Below, piece by piece: positions 20,529 through 29,470 of a stretch of DNA of 49,279 bases. The first letter of the stretch is position 1; every line of letters begins with the position of its first letter. A model generated the notes under the pieces. That model was not told the DNA's origin and ran no database searches. It saw only the letters and a program-made list of their open reading frames with translations. The position numbers and the translations under genes were made by a program. Source of the stretch: a virus; IMG/VR virus record IMGVR_UViG_3300011013_000021, positions 1-49,279 of that record. One strand, written 5' to 3'.

Positions 20529-21319
20529 AAGTCTTCAATGCCTTCTTTGATTTGGATTAAAGGTTTGAATCCTAGTGATTCAATTTTTCTGCAGTCTAAA
20601 CTAAATTCAACAGCTTGTGGATATTGAAAAGGTAATTTTGTTGGAAAGATTTCACTCTTACTTTTTAGTAATAGCTTTGCTTCCTCAAGACATTTTTGTA
20701 GGGTGGTGGCTATACCGGTTCCGATATTATAGATATGATTGTATTCTCCTTTTTCTATAACAGTATTAATGCCACGGCATGTATCCATGATATGAATAAA
20801 ATCTCGTGAGAGATTTTTGTACACAATAATGTCTCTATTCTTTTTTAATCTTTCAATTAAAAAGTGTAATGAATTTCTTTTTTGTGAACCCTTGTCTGGT
20901 CCACCATAAACATTGCCAAGTCTTAAGATGCGCCAATTAATTCCAAATTCATTGCAATATTCTTTAACTAGTTTTTCAGCACAATGTTTTGTGGCTGAAT
21001 AAAAACCATTGGGATCACAGAAAGAATTTTCATTGGGATGCCTATGGTGGGGACCATAAACAAACCAACTACTAACAAAATTAAATTCAGTAATGCCCGC
21101 TGCTCGACACGCATCAAGTCGCTGTGCAAGTACAACAAGGTTAGTATCAATATCAAGAAAGCTATCAGTCTTAAGGTTTTGATTACTTGTTGTACTAATC
21201 AGATAAAGAACTCTTTTGGACTCTGGATCCAATTGATTTTTATCAACGGTAATGCCAGGGAACAAGGCACGATAGTATGTGCCAATAATTCCGGTGGCAC
21301 CATAAATACTTAGATCCAT
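20453..21319 (-). CDS. NAD-dependent sugar epimerase/dehydratase, 288 aa
   Basis: This is an extended short-chain dehydrogenase: nucleotide-binding GATGIIG at residues 8-14, SSWFVYG, then the catalytic YSATK (Tyr, Lys), and RLGNVYGG. The family acts on nucleotide-activated sugars. Lying between the RfbH-type enzyme and a glycosyltransferase, it likely completes a deoxysugar route. The substrate cannot be told from sequence. Confidence 0.85.
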   Translation of the reverse strand: MDLSIYGATGIIGTYYRALFPGITVDKNQLDPESKRVLYLISTTSNQNLKTDSFLDIDTNLVVLAQRLDACRAAGITEFNFVSSWFVYGPHHRHPNENSFCDPNGFYSATKHCAEKLVKEYCNEFGINWRILRLGNVYGGPDKGSQKRNSLHFLIERLKKNRDIIVYKNLSRDFIHIMDTCRGINTVIEKGEYNHIYNIGTGIATTLQKCLEEAKLLLKSKSEIFPTKLPFQYPQAVEFSLDCRKIESLGFKPLIQIKEGIEDLCLNQRFRTPDHTLMEEKLTQQLKH

Positions 21320-22071
21320 CGTTGCCTCTGACTTCTAGTTGGATCATACAACCAATAATCACATGTTAGATCCATATCAAATGGAGTCTCAAACTTTTCT
21401 TGACCTGGTAATCCTCCCCATTTTTCTAGATAATATTTTCTATTCTGTTGAAATGTATATTGGTTTTTAATTTTGAAGTTGTCATCTCTTTTTAATGTGC
21501 TGCTAACTTTATGACTATATTTCAAGGGAAAATATTCCCACTGTAGTCCTGCTAACTTCATGCGATAGCGATGATCATTATCTTCATAGTAAGCAGGAAA
21601 AAAGTTTTCATCCATTAATCCTACATTTTGAATAAGACCTGGACCAAAAACCATTGCTGAGTATCCGTTTTGTGTTTCATCACACAAGATTCCTGTAAAA
21701 GGTTTTTCCAAACGTTTAGCTAACTTGGCTAACTCGCCTGGCTTTAAATGCCAGTCAACTGAAAATACACACCAATAGGGGCAATCAGTGTTTTGTTTAA
21801 CAATTTGATTAACACTACCAGAAAAACCTTGGTTTAAATAATTTTTAACCACACAGATTTCTTTAATATTTTTATTCCTTGCAACAGGCAGGTTTGTAGA
21901 AAATAATTCTGTTAACTCTTTTAATATTTTTGTAACACTTGGGTCTTTGCCCATTGAGTTATCAATAACAAAGTATCGATTGACAGGGTAATCAATTGAG
22001 TTGTAATGATTCAATAAATCTTGGCCGCCATTGAGAATCATGGTGCCAATCATTTCAATTGGTTTTGTCAT
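21310..22071 (-). CDS. Family 2-like glycosyltransferase, 253 aa
   Basis: The fold resembles GT2 enzymes: N-terminal Rossmann-like strands, an FSVDW acidic motif in the DxD position (around residue 128), and YYEDNDHRYRMKLAG, the usual ED...R acceptor motif. It would transfer the sugar made by the neighbouring enzymes. It overlaps the epimerase gene by ten bases. The DxD motif is not canonical. Confidence 0.7.
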   Translation of the reverse strand: MTKPIEMIGTMILNGGQDLLNHYNSIDYPVNRYFVIDNSMGKDPSVTKILKELTELFSTNLPVARNKNIKEICVVKNYLNQGFSGSVNQIVKQNTDCPYWCVFSVDWHLKPGELAKLAKRLEKPFTGILCDETQNGYSAMVFGPGLIQNVGLMDENFFPAYYEDNDHRYRMKLAGLQWEYFPLKYSHKVSSTLKRDDNFKIKNQYTFQQNRKYYLEKWGGLPGQEKFETPFDMDLTCDYWLYDPTRSQRQRWI

Positions 22072-22174
22072 TTTTTTTGATATAAGAAAGCAATGCTTTA
22101 GGAAAAGAACAAAAGAAACTAGCTATGCAGTACCAAGTTGCGGCTAGCTTGTCTTGAAATTCTTTGAGGGTCAT
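22055..22174 (-). CDS. Small hydrophobic ORF, 39 aa
   Basis: The ORF encodes a hydrophobic Cys/Phe-rich helix (about residues 13-32) with a basic tail. It overlaps the preceding 30-aa ORF by four bases and the glycosyltransferase start by 17 bases, as expected for coupled translation. Function unknown. Confidence 0.45.
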   Translation of the reverse strand: MTLKEFQDKLAATWYCIASFFCSFPKALLSYIKKNDKTN

Positions 22175-22263
22175 TTATTTGCAAAATGACAATACAAATC
22201 AATTGTAGCAACAAATAAAATTGATCCAAGTAAAGCTACAACAAAGCTATTAAAACCTGTCAT
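22171..22263 (-). CDS. Membrane peptide, 30 aa
   Basis: The peptide starting MTGFNSFVVALLG is one transmembrane helix ending in CHFANK. It is the first ORF of the minus-strand sugar operon, with a four-base overlap to the next ORF. A longer frame to 22404 would extend into the divergent gene and is unlikely. It could be a small anchor or regulator of a membrane complex. Confidence 0.45.
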   Translation of the reverse strand: MTGFNSFVVALLGSILFVATIDLYCHFANK

Positions 22264-22307
22264 TTTTTTAAAAAATATACTACTATAAACATAATATAAG
22301 AAGTGTA
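22264..22307. promoter_or_regulatory. Compact divergent promoter
   Basis: Forty-four AT-rich bases separate the divergent sugar operon and the nuclease gene. TATACT and TATAAA-like hexamers occur for the plus strand and TATATT for the minus strand. The -35 assignment is unclear. Confidence 0.4.
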
Positions 22308-23111
22308 ATGCAAAAGTTAAACGACTTAAATAAAACAGCTGCACGAATAACTTTAAATGGCAAAAGGCATTACACCACTCCTTTACCCACTGGACCTGCA
22401 CCATCTGTTACAACGATTATTTCCGAAACTGCATCTGAAGCAAATAAAAAGAAACTAGAGATGTGGTCAAAGGCTAACCCAGGCCAAAAAGAAATTGCAG
22501 CAGAACGAGGGACGGCAATACACTATGGAATGGAACAGTATCTCAAAGGGGATAAGCAACCTGAAATCGAGGAAAGCTATAAAGATTTTTGGCAGGGGAT
22601 GCCGTCTGTTCTGGATCAATTCCAGGAGGTTCTATGGGCGGAAACGCCACTACTTGATAAGCATCAATTCACTGTCGGTAGTGATGACGTTGCTCGTGTT
22701 TGGGGTAGTGATCCTGAGGGACGTGCGTGGGCTGGTGCTCCTGACATTATTGCAGTTGCTAATAATAAACTTACTCTTGCTGACCTCAAGACCTCAGTAA
22801 AGCCTTACTCACGCAAGTGGCCCTCTAAAAATTTGGAGAAAGGTTGCCAAGAGTGGCGGGACCTACTCGGTGGTCACATGAAGTTTAAAAAAACCTGTAA
22901 ACAACTTGCAGCATATGACATTGCTATTCAACAAACACTCGGTATTACTGTCCAACAAGCTGCGATACTCGTCTCCACTCCTGTCCGCACGCAAATATTT
23001 AAGATTTCCAGGCGCTTTCTTGATATCCTTCATGATGATTGGTACAAAATTGTAGAGGAGTACTATAAACAGATAGAGAATTGTAACGTTTATGATGCAG
23101 ACCTTATTTAA
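22308..23111 (+). CDS. PD-(D/E)XK (RecB/Cas4-like) nuclease, 267 aa
   Basis: The order of motifs fits a RecB-family nuclease: ERGTAIHYGM (motif with catalytic His/Glu), WAGAPDIIA followed by LTLADLKTS (the D...DxK core), then QLAAYDIAI (the Q-x-x-x-Y motif). Such phage enzymes act as exonucleases in recombination or host DNA degradation. Length is typical for stand-alone phage versions. It leads the operon with the primase-helicase. Confidence 0.8.
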   Translation: MQKLNDLNKTAARITLNGKRHYTTPLPTGPAPSVTTIISETASEANKKKLEMWSKANPGQKEIAAERGTAIHYGMEQYLKGDKQPEIEESYKDFWQGMPSVLDQFQEVLWAETPLLDKHQFTVGSDDVARVWGSDPEGRAWAGAPDIIAVANNKLTLADLKTSVKPYSRKWPSKNLEKGCQEWRDLLGGHMKFKKTCKQLAAYDIAIQQTLGITVQQAAILVSTPVRTQIFKISRRFLDILHDDWYKIVEEYYKQIENCNVYDADLI

Positions 23112-23352
23112 AGATATTCTAAAAGAAATTATTATTTGGCTTAAGAAGCTTTGGTTTGAATCCAAGCTTAAAGCCAGGTTAAAGATGATTGAAATTCAAA
23201 ATGAGATTGAATACGAAGAAGAATTGGAGGAATCTTTTAAACCAATTCTAACTGAACATAAGGTTGACAAAACAATTCAGACAGGAGAATCAGCTAAATT
23301 AGGGGGTGCCCTACAGCTTTCTGCCCCATGGAAAAAAGAAAAACAACAATAA
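23092..23352 (+). CDS. Unknown protein with amphipathic helix, 86 aa
   Basis: A hydrophobic/basic helix (FKDILKEIIIWLKKLW) at the N-terminus is followed by an acidic helix and a polar tail. The N-terminal helix could lie on a membrane. It overlaps the nuclease gene by 20 bases. Unknown family. Confidence 0.5.
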   Translation: MMQTLFKDILKEIIIWLKKLWFESKLKARLKMIEIQNEIEYEEELEESFKPILTEHKVDKTIQTGESAKLGGALQLSAPWKKEKQQ

Positions 23353-23394
23353 ATACTTATAAAAACTTTGGTTAGTTCATCTTAGGATATACAA

Positions 23395-23634
23395 ATGATC
23401 GCAACATTTCCCGTGGAAATTCAAATTTCTAATGGGGAATGGATTCACTCCATGTTAAAAAAATTGGATGATGCAGAAGATGGATCTACTTTTGTGGTTC
23501 CAACTGAAATGCATCTTCATGCTTTTTATATTGCAGTAGAATCATTAGCAACTAACAAAAAAATAAAAGTTTTTCTCAAGTCTCCCAACGAGTTTCATGA
23601 CAAATCAAAATCAACAAACTCTCAAGTCGGGTGA
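23395..23634 (+). CDS. Unknown protein, 79 aa
   Basis: This is a small alpha/beta protein with no recognised motif. Its 3' end overlaps the primase-helicase start by 38 bases, suggesting coupled expression. Confidence 0.55.
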   Translation: MIATFPVEIQISNGEWIHSMLKKLDDAEDGSTFVVPTEMHLHAFYIAVESLATNKKIKVFLKSPNEFHDKSKSTNSQVG

Positions 23635-26209
23635 AATTAGACTTGATTACATTCCCATTGACTGGCCTCTTACTCCACTAGGTGGTAGAAAAGATCCCTA
23701 TATAACTGGTTGGCAAAACAAACCATTTACAAAAACTGAAATTGAAAATGAAATATTAACAGGTCGTTGTAAAGCGGTTGGCTTGTTAGCTGGTCCTGTC
23801 TACAACGAGCCGTATGGATTGGTTTGGGTTGATATTGATGGTACTAGTATTTATCCTTTAATCTCAGAATTATCTCAAAAGTCTGACTTTGATCAAGCAC
23901 TTCCTCCTACTCTGACTATCTGTAGTGGCAAGCTTGGTCGTGAACGAAAGCTATATAAAATTTCAAGAGAAAATCAAAAACACTTTATTAGAAATAAATA
24001 CACTTGGCATGGTGCTGGTAATAAAGAAAAATTGGAAATCCTTTGGTCTAGGCACCAAGGTGTTCTGATGGGTCTTCATCCAGAAACGGATGGATACTTT
24101 ACTGCTGAAGGAATGGGTTTTGAGATGGTTGAGTCTCTTCCTGAGTTTCCTGGCTGGCTTTTAAATCTGATCATTAACAAGAATGTAAAGCAGGGCGTTC
24201 CATCAAAAGAAACCATCCGAATGGTTGGTCCTAGCTTTGCAATCAATAGTGAAATTAGTCTCGAACGAGACATGAAACTTGCTGTTGAAGCAATGTGGGC
24301 TGTGCCTCCTGAGGCTGCTGATGATTATGATATATGGATCATGACTGGCCAGGTGCTTCATGATCTAGATGATTCTTTATTAGACGCTTGGGATGAGTGG
24401 TCCAAGCAATCCGATAAATATAAAGAGGGAGAATGTCATCGTCGTTGGCTTTCTTTTAATAAAGATGGTGGTCGTACTCTTGGATCTTTAATTCATGTTG
24501 CAAAAGAACATGGCTGGAAACCTTCTCAGGATTACAAGGCAATGTCTGTAGACGATCAAACACTGGATCATGCTTCAAATCTGTTAATGGAAATTGAAAA
24601 AGATTTAAAAATTAAACAGGCCTCTAATGGTTCTGTTCAGCAAACTTCAACAGTTATTAAATCACAAGGTAAGGGTAGGGAGCAGCGTCCTAGAAATTCA
24701 TCTTCTGATGTTGTAACTGATCTTATGATTCAAATGTATAAAGGAGACTTATTATACAGCCAACAACAAGGTTGTTTCTTTATGTATGAATATAGAAGTA
24801 AGGGCTTGTGGTGCCAGCTGTTTGATTCTGAGATTAAAGGAGACATAAAAGATAAATTTAATCTTATTAAGAAAGATGCTTTACCTAATGGTTACAGCAT
24901 GAATCTGATTAATGATGTTGTTGAGCAATTAAAAATTAGTCTTATCTTTGATGATTGGTATGACCAAAAAGATTTATTGCTTTTTACAAATGGCATTTTA
25001 AATGTTGAGACAAAAGAATTTTCTGCGTTTAAAAAAGAATTGTATATGACTCAACAGTTACCTTATGATTATGACCCTCATGTAGACTGTGAGCCTATTA
25101 TCAAGTGGTTGAAAAATACTCAAGATAATAACTGGGGTCGTACACAAGTTCTTCGTGCATGGTTGCGTGCTGTTCTGTTAAGTCACTCTGAAGTTCAGAA
25201 GTTTGTTGAGATTGTTGGTCCAGGTAAGTCAGGTAAATCTACTTATGCCAACCTTGCACATGCTTTGGTCGGTGATGAAAATGCAATGATTTCAAGTCTT
25301 GAACACCTAGAAAAAAATCGTTTTGAAACTGCTAATCTATACAAGAAAAAACTTTTACTTTTCAATGACGTTGAACGCTATGGTGGTTCGGTTTCCATCT
25401 TAAAAGCAATCACTGGACGTGACCTAATCCGTAACGAACGCAAGTTCCAAAGCAACTCTCAAAAACCGTTCAAGTTTAATGGACTTGTTATCATCACAGC
25501 CAACGAACCAATCCAAACCACAGATCCCACCTCAGGATTGGCACGTCGTCGCCTTACTCTTCCATTCGACAAACCTTTTAAAGGAGCAGCTTCAGAACAA
25601 AAAACTCTTATTGATATGGATGATAAGGGTCGTCCATTCGGTGAGTTTGCATGTATGTTACCAGGTCTGGTGAACTGGTTGCTTGATATGAGCGCAGATG
25701 AAATGCGTGAATATCTAATGGAAACAAATAAAAAAGTTCCTTTCTTTGCTAAACATCATCGTGAACAGATCTTAAAATCTAATCAGATAATGGATTGGAT
25801 AAGCCATTGTTTGATCTTTGATCCAGGGGTTGCTTGTTCTATTGGCTTGGCAAAGTTTGCTCCAGGAGGTACATCCTATGTGTATACCAATTGGGATAAA
25901 TGGTTGTATGCCAGCTATTGTGAATTTTCTCGTGGTAGCAATGTAAATATTCTGGGCCGTAGTCGTTTTGAATCTCTTTTGCTTGATATCTGTGTTCATC
26001 AATTAAATCTAAATGTTTACAAGATGGCTACTGTAAGGGGTGCAAAAATTATAAACATTGCTCCCAGGGCATCCAACCCCGCTAAGTATGAAAAATTTCC
26101 TTCTGTTGTAGAGGTTGGTTTAAATAAAGATAAATGGATGGATATGTATGGAGAGTCTCTTTTAAGTAAAGGGGATGTCAAAATAGAAGTACATGAGGAA
26201 GAATTTTGA
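23597..26209 (+). CDS. Bifunctional primase-polymerase / D5-like helicase, 870 aa
   Basis: The N-terminal 170 residues fit a prim-pol (bifunctional primase/polymerase) domain, with the VWVDIDG acidic motif near residue 75. A PriCT-like segment follows (about residues 215-310, with WIMTGQ and WDEWSKQS). The C-terminal half is a D5/SF3-type helicase with Walker A GPGKSGKST (about residue 540) and a Walker B-like LFNDVE. It primes and unwinds DNA at the phage fork, working with the split polymerase and SSB. Ribosome site and start are plausible. Confidence 0.85.
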   Translation: MTNQNQQTLKSGEIRLDYIPIDWPLTPLGGRKDPYITGWQNKPFTKTEIENEILTGRCKAVGLLAGPVYNEPYGLVWVDIDGTSIYPLISELSQKSDFDQALPPTLTICSGKLGRERKLYKISRENQKHFIRNKYTWHGAGNKEKLEILWSRHQGVLMGLHPETDGYFTAEGMGFEMVESLPEFPGWLLNLIINKNVKQGVPSKETIRMVGPSFAINSEISLERDMKLAVEAMWAVPPEAADDYDIWIMTGQVLHDLDDSLLDAWDEWSKQSDKYKEGECHRRWLSFNKDGGRTLGSLIHVAKEHGWKPSQDYKAMSVDDQTLDHASNLLMEIEKDLKIKQASNGSVQQTSTVIKSQGKGREQRPRNSSSDVVTDLMIQMYKGDLLYSQQQGCFFMYEYRSKGLWCQLFDSEIKGDIKDKFNLIKKDALPNGYSMNLINDVVEQLKISLIFDDWYDQKDLLLFTNGILNVETKEFSAFKKELYMTQQLPYDYDPHVDCEPIIKWLKNTQDNNWGRTQVLRAWLRAVLLSHSEVQKFVEIVGPGKSGKSTYANLAHALVGDENAMISSLEHLEKNRFETANLYKKKLLLFNDVERYGGSVSILKAITGRDLIRNERKFQSNSQKPFKFNGLVIITANEPIQTTDPTSGLARRRLTLPFDKPFKGAASEQKTLIDMDDKGRPFGEFACMLPGLVNWLLDMSADEMREYLMETNKKVPFFAKHHREQILKSNQIMDWISHCLIFDPGVACSIGLAKFAPGGTSYVYTNWDKWLYASYCEFSRGSNVNILGRSRFESLLLDICVHQLNLNVYKMATVRGAKIINIAPRASNPAKYEKFPSVVEVGLNKDKWMDMYGESLLSKGDVKIEVHEEEF

Positions 26210-26565
26210 CTAGCAGTAAGCACTTGTTATTAGATGCCCATGATTGTGATCATGAGATTTTAAATGACTATGAAAAATTAGAATGCATTATGTATGAAGC
26301 ATTACATCTTGCTAACGCAAAACTTCTAAGGATGATCGGGGAAAAATTTGAACCTCAAGGTGTAACCTTGTTAGCGTTACTTGCCGAGTCCCACTGTTCT
26401 ATTCATACCTGGCCCGAGTTAGGGTTTGCTGCTATTGATTTCTATACTTGTGGCAAAGAGTTTGATACTTTCAAACTTACCAACATGTTTAGAGATAAAT
26501 TAAAATCAAAAACAATAATCAAAAAAGACATTAACAGGCCCACAACTCTTCAAAATTATGTATAG
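26206..26565 (+). CDS. speD: S-adenosylmethionine decarboxylase, 119 aa
   Basis: The self-cleavage motif ESHCSIHTW places the pyruvoyl-forming serine at residue 62. His67 and Cys82 match the catalytic His and Cys of class 1b enzymes such as that of Thermotoga, offset by one residue. It makes decarboxylated SAM for spermidine synthesis. SpeD is a known auxiliary metabolic gene of cyanophages. It starts with TTG overlapping the primase-helicase stop, after GAGGAAG. Confidence 0.9.
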   Translation: MTSSKHLLLDAHDCDHEILNDYEKLECIMYEALHLANAKLLRMIGEKFEPQGVTLLALLAESHCSIHTWPELGFAAIDFYTCGKEFDTFKLTNMFRDKLKSKTIIKKDINRPTTLQNYV

Positions 26566-26587
26566 TATTTAAAGCTAATCATTTAAT

Positions 26588-27847
26588 ATGGCTGATACCA
26601 AGATTAAACTTCTTTGGGTTGGTGACATTGTTGCTACTACGGGTTTTGCAAGGGTAACCGAAAACGTTCTTAAACGTTTAAAAGCAACTGGTAATTATGA
26701 AATCCATGTGCTTGGTTGTAATTGGCATGGTGATACAACTCCTCTTCAGCAAGAATATTTTTTATATCCTGCTTCTAATCGTTTTCAAACTGCTCCTTTT
26801 GGTGAAGATCGTATTCGTGGCCTTGTTGAACAAATCAAACCTGATGTCATCTGTACGATCAATGATAGTTGGATTATCAATGAACAATTTAATCGTATCA
26901 AAGATCTAAGAGAAACTCTTGGTTTTAAATTCGTGGGTTATTATCCCATGGATTCCTATGAGTGGTATGGCGGCTTGCTTGATACTCTTAACGAATGGGA
27001 TGCTGCTGTTTGCTATACCGAATTTGGTGCTCAAGAAACTATTAATGCAGGTGCCACAAAGCCTATTACTGTTATTCCTCATGGCTTAACAGAAAAACAA
27101 TTCTATCCTATGGATAAAGTAGAGGCTAGAAAACAACTTGGCTTAAATCCGGATGATTTTATTGTCTTTAATGGCAATCGAAATCAATTTAGAAAACGCA
27201 TCGATATTACAGTAAGTGCCTTTGCAAAATTTGCTGTTGATCGCCCTGACACTAAGCTTTATCTCCATATGGGATTAAAGGATATGGGTTGGGATATCAT
27301 GCCTTTGTTTGCAAGAGAAATGAATCGTCAAGGGCTGGATCCTAATAACAGAATCATTATGACTTCGCCCAGTCCTCATGCGCCCGCTGTCCCTTTTGAA
27401 CTGTTAAACGTCATCTATAACGCATGTGACGTTGGTGTCAATACCTGCAAAGGGGAAGGTTGGGGTCTTGTCAACTTTGAGCACGCATCTTGCAAAGTTG
27501 CTCAAGTCGTACCAAACCACACTTCTTGTAAAGAAATTTTTGAAGGTACAGGTGAGATGATTAGATCTCTTCATAACGATGTAGACCATAATCTTGGTCG
27601 CATCATGCCTTGTCCCGAAGACGATCACTTGACTGAAATTTTAGGTAAGTATTATGAAGACCGTGAATTTTTGGACCAGGTTGCTCAGTCTTGTTACGAT
27701 CGTGTAACCCATCCTCAATTTAAATGGGAAACTGTTGCGTCTAAATTCAATGATGTTTTCCAGGAGGTTGTCCGAGTGGAGGATGAAGTAAAACCTGAAA
27801 TTGTAAAGCCCAAAAAAACTAAAAAGAAAGCTGCCGTTAAAGTTTAA
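26588..27847 (+). CDS. Family 4-type glycosyltransferase, 419 aa
   Basis: This is a GT-B fold enzyme: an N-terminal domain with WVGDIVATTGFARVTENV, then a C-terminal domain with FNGNRNQFRKR (phosphate-binding Arg/Lys) and GEGWGLVNFEHA (the E-x7-E type motif). It transfers sugars from activated donors. The Lys-rich tail is unusual. It stands apart from the sugar cassette, in an operon with the primase and speD, and is closed by a terminator. It may modify virion proteins, DNA or host glycans. Confidence 0.8.
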   Translation: MADTKIKLLWVGDIVATTGFARVTENVLKRLKATGNYEIHVLGCNWHGDTTPLQQEYFLYPASNRFQTAPFGEDRIRGLVEQIKPDVICTINDSWIINEQFNRIKDLRETLGFKFVGYYPMDSYEWYGGLLDTLNEWDAAVCYTEFGAQETINAGATKPITVIPHGLTEKQFYPMDKVEARKQLGLNPDDFIVFNGNRNQFRKRIDITVSAFAKFAVDRPDTKLYLHMGLKDMGWDIMPLFAREMNRQGLDPNNRIIMTSPSPHAPAVPFELLNVIYNACDVGVNTCKGEGWGLVNFEHASCKVAQVVPNHTSCKEIFEGTGEMIRSLHNDVDHNLGRIMPCPEDDHLTEILGKYYEDREFLDQVAQSCYDRVTHPQFKWETVASKFNDVFQEVVRVEDEVKPEIVKPKKTKKKAAVKV

Positions 27848-27870
27848 TTTTTTTAAAATTTGAATGCTTG

Positions 27871-27900
27871 GACCGGCGGCTTTTGCTCCGGTCTTTTTTT
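27871..27900 (+). terminator. Intrinsic terminator after GT4 gene
   Basis: GACCGG (27871-27876) and CCGGTC (27888-27893) enclose an 11-base loop that can pair further inside, followed by seven T. It ends the operon that starts at 22308. Confidence 0.85.
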
Positions 27901-27903
27901 GTG

Positions 27904-28050
27904 CAGACTTTCAGACTTTCAGACCTTTTATACTTTACCCCTATCTACAGTACATAAACAAAATATTGTACTGATGAAAAGTTTTAACAGTACAATACTC
28001 CGATAATGTACTGTGGGTTATACTAAAGAAAAAATAACCCAAAAGTCTGA
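27904..28050. repeat. Array of inverted and direct repeats (possible operator or origin)
   Basis: CAGACTTT occurs twice in direct repeat at 27904-27920. CAGTACA half-sites alternate in orientation at 27948-27954, 27966-27973 (reverse), 27988-27995 and 28007-28013 (reverse), forming two dyads 40 bases apart. GGGTTAT (28015-28021) and ATAACCC (28034-28040) form a third dyad. AAAAGTCTGA (28041-28050) mirrors the first repeat. All three dyads have 11-12-base spacers. The region precedes the HNH gene and holds no ORF. Confidence 0.7.
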
Positions 28051-28058
28051 TTCTCTGC

Positions 28059-28724
28059 ATGGCCAACCTCAATCGGATGTATCATGAAGTGTCTCATGCG
28101 ACTCAATTCAGTTATGATCCAGGGATTGCTTCTCGTTCTGATCAAGAGCTAGATGAAATTGGGTTCTATAAAGGCTTTCCTTGCCCTCATGGTCACATCA
28201 TTCGTCATAAAGAAAAACATTGGTGTTATTTCTGTGTTCAAAAAATCCTTTCTAATGCCTGTGGTTTTGATATAAACTATCTTGATTCTGCCTATAAAAT
28301 CAAATATCAAAAGCTATGGAAACAAATTAATATTGGAGATCCGAAAGAATGCTGGGAAATAAAAACAAAAACTATCTATAGTCCTGAAAGAATTAAGATG
28401 CCTTCATATCGCAGTGAATATAGCAACAATTTATCTGAAAACGTTTCTATTCATAAGGCCATATACCAGTGCTCCTGGGGAGATGTTGGTAAATTTCGAG
28501 TTACAAGAACTTGTCAAAACCCTAAGTGCGCCAATCCCTTGCATCTTGTGTCTTCTTGGAATAGATCTTTGCCTCCAAAAACAATTAATCAAATGATCTT
28601 AGAGTTTGATGTTGAAAAACTTATGTTGTACAGCAACAATAAAGGCAATAATCAACTCTGCTTGCAAGGAATGAAAATGAATATTTCAAATCCTTTGGAA
28701 AACCAGAATATTTTAAAAGAGTAA
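28059..28724 (+). CDS. HNH-type (HNH_3-like) endonuclease, 221 aa
   Basis: The C-terminal part has the CxNPxHL signature (CQNPKCANPLHLVSSWNR, about residues 160-177) of HNH_3 homing-type nucleases. The N-terminal CPHGHIIRHKEKHWCYFC looks like an extra metal-binding finger. The protein resembles stand-alone homing endonucleases. Its upstream repeat array may be its regulator, but the ATG is in open sequence after it. Confidence 0.65.
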   Translation: MANLNRMYHEVSHATQFSYDPGIASRSDQELDEIGFYKGFPCPHGHIIRHKEKHWCYFCVQKILSNACGFDINYLDSAYKIKYQKLWKQINIGDPKECWEIKTKTIYSPERIKMPSYRSEYSNNLSENVSIHKAIYQCSWGDVGKFRVTRTCQNPKCANPLHLVSSWNRSLPPKTINQMILEFDVEKLMLYSNNKGNNQLCLQGMKMNISNPLENQNILKE

Positions 28725-28753
28725 AATAGAAATATTGATTATAAACTAAATAA

Positions 28754-29470
28754 ATGCCTCGCGTTTCTGCTACTCAAAGACAAAGAACTCAAAATAATCC
28801 ACTGCCATTAGGTCCATTTGGTCAACTATCCATACGAAATTTACTAGGTTCTCTTGGTCCTAAAAATAAACTTGGTTCTAATGGTTATGGCGGTGGTACT
28901 TTTAATCATTGGTTTAGTATTGAAATAAGTTCACCTGCTTGGATTATTCTTGCAAAAGGAGGAGAACGTAAAGAATATATTCAGCTTTCTGTTTATGATT
29001 TAAATTTAAACCCTATCTTAGGCAGAGGTATTTTTGATAGAGATAGTATTAAAGAAATAGAAAATGGTGAAGTTTATTATCCTTATGAAGGTCATGTAAT
29101 GTCTGCCGGGTCGGATCTTTATAATACTTTTAATCCAAATCGTTTTGATAAAGGAGACGATCGTTATTTTCCCTTGGAGACGGGTAAATATTTATTATGT
29201 GTTTCTTCTACCAGGAATGAAGATATAAATTATGAAGTTGGAATGGTGATTGAATTTCCAACCTCTTCTGATGATGATTTATTGGCAGAAAATTTTGAGT
29301 ACATTTTATGGGAAAATGCTGATTTAATAGCACTGGAAGTAGAATCTGATTTTGTTGAAAATGCTTCACATGTACATTCTCTTGTTGAATGGAAAACAGC
29401 TTGGGCTCGTGAACAACAACTAACCAAGCCCTTTCCTGCTATCTTGGTACCATATGCAACCAGGCCGTGA
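28754..29470 (+). CDS. Beta-rich protein, 238 aa, possibly virion-associated
   Basis: The sequence has a Gly/Pro-rich N-terminus and then alternating strands (SPAWIILAKGG, YIQLSVYDL, GKYLLCVSS), resembling a pre-peptidase C-terminal-like beta sandwich. It is acidic near the C-terminus. It could be a virion decoration or secreted protein; no signal peptide is visible. Family not certain. Confidence 0.6.
   Translation: MPRVSATQRQRTQNNPLPLGPFGQLSIRNLLGSLGPKNKLGSNGYGGGTFNHWFSIEISSPAWIILAKGGERKEYIQLSVYDLNLNPILGRGIFDRDSIKEIENGEVYYPYEGHVMSAGSDLYNTFNPNRFDKGDDRYFPLETGKYLLCVSSTRNEDINYEVGMVIEFPTSSDDDLLAENFEYILWENADLIALEVESDFVENASHVHSLVEWKTAWAREQQLTKPFPAILVPYATRP

Noticed and set aside
22264-22404. Extension of the 30-aa minus ORF to 77 aa
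   Set aside because: It would overlap the divergent nuclease gene's coding region and remove the promoter.
27948-28040. CRISPR array
   Set aside because: The repeats are short alternating half-sites of 7-8 bases, without 25-40-base direct repeats and spacers.
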